NCBI GenBank assembly: GCA_030593185.1
Contig: JAUVHQ010000177.1
Coordinates: 1 to 5,273, forward strand
Reading direction: 5' to 3'
Source: Bacteroidota bacterium
Lineage (GTDB): Bacteria; Bacteroidota; Bacteroidia; Bacteroidales; VadinHA17
Length of the DNA: 5,273 nucleotides
How positions within the stretch are numbered: the first letter of the stretch is position 1; every line of letters begins with the position of its first letter. Under the pieces are notes generated by a model. The model was not told where the DNA came from and made no database searches. It saw only the letters and a list, made by a program, of their open reading frames with translations. The translations under genes were made by a program, and so were the position numbers. Positions 5,240 through 5,273 of this stretch are shown one piece after another.

Positions 5240-5273
5240 CGTTCAGATTCATAGAGTAATCGGGTTTGGTAAT

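Overview
The window looks like chromosomal DNA of an AT-rich Bacteroidetes, probably of the Bacteroidales/Marinilabiliales type. The reasons are the protein families present (DUF1080 lipoprotein, long-form lipoprotein ADP-ribosylglycohydrolase, SWDQTAV-type nucleoside hydrolase), the lack of clear Shine-Dalgarno sequences before the starts, a TAnnTTTG-like promoter element, and several intergenic repeats of a style common in environmental Bacteroidetes. The assignment is made by eye and not by a database search.

Layout. Positions 1-2886 hold three genes on the minus strand, read right to left: ribokinase (1969-2886), a lipoprotein nucleoside hydrolase (803-1819) and the N-terminal part of a lipoprotein ADP-ribosylglycohydrolase (762 down to the window edge at 1). 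A 401-bp divergent intergenic region (2887-3287) carries an inverted pair of hexamer repeats. On the plus strand follow a DUF1080/3-keto-disaccharide-hydrolase-type lipoprotein (3288-4016), a 205-bp gap with a palindromic repeat element, and a stand-alone GuaA-type ATP pyrophosphatase (4222-5187). The last 86 bp contain another hairpin-forming repeat.

How the genes fit together. The minus-strand genes make a coherent nucleoside/ADP-ribose scavenging set: two exported lipoprotein enzymes that release ribose or ADP-ribose-derived moieties outside the inner membrane, and a cytoplasmic ribokinase that traps the imported ribose as ribose-5-phosphate. The combination resembles the enzyme part of the ribose-utilisation (rus) locus of Bacteroides thetaiotaomicron. 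No transporter or regulator lies in the window. The DUF1080 gene is probably a separate glycan/glycoside-related unit. The GuaA-like gene lacks the glutaminase half of normal GMP synthase and differs at several positions expected to touch XMP, so its substrate is open.

The least explained material is non-coding: a purine/pyrimidine-biased tract that runs into the ribokinase 3' end, the inverted TTAGCC hexamer arrays, the 15-bp-TIR palindromic element before the GuaA-like gene, and the terminal CCTGTCTGTCCGG hairpin.
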